From: an uncultured Arenicella sp.
Lineage (GTDB): Bacteria; Pseudomonadota; Gammaproteobacteria; Arenicellales; Arenicellaceae
DNA length: 64,000 bases
Reading direction: 5' to 3'
Assembly: GCA_947499305.1 (NCBI GenBank)
Contig: CANMNN010000002.1
Span: forward strand, 62,001 to 126,000
This document shows, in pieces, positions 63,801 through 64,000 of this stretch (positions are counted from its first letter, which is position 1; every line of letters starts with the position of its first letter). Both the position numbers and the translations under genes were made by a program. Below the pieces are notes generated by a model. That model was not told where the DNA came from. It saw nothing but the letters and a program-made list of their open reading frames with translations, and did no database searches.

Positions 63801-64000
63801 GTATCAACGTTTCTTCAAAGAAGTAATAAATCTCCCTAGTTTGGGCGACGGTAGCAGCTTATTCGATGCCGATCTAGGTGAGAAATCTGTGCTAGTTCGC
63901 GACAAATTACTTGCTATGTTACTCGATAATGACGAGCAAACAGCGTTACGTGAACTCAAGCGTTTGAGTGATTACCGCAATTATCGCTCTTATGAAATAT
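60817..64000 (+). CDS. jetC: Wadjet system protein JetC (SMC/MukB-like ATPase), partial at right edge
   Basis: JetC is the SMC motor of the complex. The frame opens at ATG 60817, 29 bases after jetB, and is open to the last base (1061 codons seen), so it is cut by the window. Residues 29-37 are the Walker A G-G-N-G-S-G-K-T-T. Two long coiled-coil arms (about residues 240-510 and 690-960) flank a hinge (about 517-690) with L-C-D-F-I-N-I, I-E-G-Y-L-G-G-S-R-F and an I-V-E-P-E-F strand. The last residues, D-Y-R-N-Y-R-S-Y-E-I, match the stretch before the C-terminal ATPase half. Walker B and the ABC signature lie outside the window. Confidence 0.85.
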   Translation, partial: MYCKRAILVNWGNIPNLDFEFGPVNLFSGGNGSGKTTAADALQSLMTASYENLFNYNPGQDETTQRGRGGKNVRTLASYVLGCDDGSYARTAPTDGYIVAVFHPTNGEPGTRFTAVMGVRASIETVGKQRQARQRQLAFYIINDEELRMEHFYKDKMVTNLDDIGFNLRSEFGKDCVEMYDKKGLYLNRLYGALRGQSGSVPKREAQHAAKTFSNFMAYKPVKSINDFVAKEILEPRDLSEDIKQVSELMKTIHSMESETRQISDVIDNLRATEDLSKKYIDQWLNWRLCDLRELIRVSCVKQRDYLNAKNKQQSNALEQQETQARLNNVADKRTSLHSQLVELEAQRQGIPALKDKDQLEKTIEQNSAGLSQRARPLLEQDQQFSKNRDQAQRLKQQIQDAGLAIDLPDLERPDFNSRIKAVIDGASNSGIDMQTLLTQDHAGIANLESKLDKLIDSERAHQALANRLHQPTDQTPSIRDAILGQVSQRKQKQHRLAEQTSAKKREVLRLENQSVSYPHFVEAALKAISSQCPQARPNVLCDFININEAEWQMSIEGYLGGSRFCIIVEPEFEAEAAKIVRNMPGRRNGAKVIQGWKAQRDANKLTPPKNSILNVMSFDHKIAEYYVKGAYGNVVRVDDEQALRETARGITPYGLGSGGYTIFRCDIDESELVFGRGARERALRAKQIQLEELQTQSYQAEQSARKAQVCLKTIEEIQNVTISSVIREMLELYRNIEQDRYRLEAIDLSDFTNLERELQDKRDDLSQVEDQSRELQTTLGRLQSEQNGLNNKVKDLSDLQDILQDQRESKEAEIESINEIYQDFDAQSEIEEAEQQALQHAKASDANDSYETELRAYQQQCDALERQLDKCVLQHNQFCRKEDSIVYMVDTGEAGTEHHNTQWFKRIRLVLREARSAINRLKNNILVGKHEKLLSLKDSFNTAFVSNLCHSIYQSINDGKRILDELNRELESHLFGTDQERYHFGYQWVPEFQEYQRFFKEVINLPSLGDGSSLFDADLGEKSVLVRDKLLAMLLDNDEQTALRELKRLSDYRNYRSYEI

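Overview
The window reads as chromosomal DNA of a Gram-negative gammaproteobacterium with moderate GC, probably marine. The evidence is the dense set of outer-membrane lipoproteins, an RND efflux operon, a napEFDABC periplasmic nitrate reductase operon, a fatty acid cis/trans isomerase, OxyR, NhaA, AcpH, and a fatty-acid cluster in gammaproteobacterial order (plsX-fabD-fabG-acpP-fabF-pabC-mltG-tmk-holB-pilZ-tatD). No rRNA, tRNA or CRISPR array was recognised, and the species cannot be named from this sequence.

Layout. 0-2.3 kb is accessory DNA: the start of a TnsA-like endonuclease gene running off the left edge, a coiled-coil protein of unknown function, and a solitary Xre/MbcA/ParS-type antitoxin-like gene. 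2.4-23 kb is an envelope region. It holds a DUF900 alpha/beta hydrolase lipoprotein, three DUF4136 lipoproteins, a complete RND tripartite pump whose operon ends in a translationally coupled gltS, two DUF3313 proteins, an HdeA/HdeB-like protein, the cis/trans isomerase cti, a lipase-like lipoprotein, a second gltS and a DUF4105 protein. 23-25.6 kb carries two related AraC-type regulators. 25.7-30.4 kb is the nap operon, including a 48-residue napE.

30.4-36.4 kb is an AT-richer island between the nap operon and an AbgT transporter. It has a four-TM protein, a 626-residue protein joining a SAMHD1-like but ligand-less HD domain to a C-terminal PD-(D/E)XK nuclease-like domain, an unknown protein, a tyrosine recombinase behind a twin-palindrome element, a 54-residue protein, a second solitary antitoxin-like gene and about 0.9 kb of gene-free DNA. 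36.5-49.3 kb is housekeeping, almost all on the minus strand: abgT, tatD, pilZ, holB, tmk, mltG, pabC, fabF, acpP, fabG, fabD, plsX, rpmF and acpH. fabH is absent between plsX and fabD, and a FabY-type ketosynthase lies at 53.2-55.1 kb, which suggests FabY-type initiation of fatty acid synthesis.

49.4-58.4 kb is mixed: a small lipoprotein, trhO, two paralogous secreted four-cysteine coiled-coil proteins, a GNAT acetyltransferase, fabY with a divergent GlxA-type regulator, nhaA and oxyR. 58.6 kb to the right edge is a Wadjet-type SMC defence operon, jetA-jetB-jetC. jetC runs off the window, so the expected nuclease gene jetD cannot be seen.

Starts were moved from the longest reading frame where a Shine-Dalgarno site, signal peptide or family length supported it. 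All functions come from reading motifs by eye; no database search was possible.
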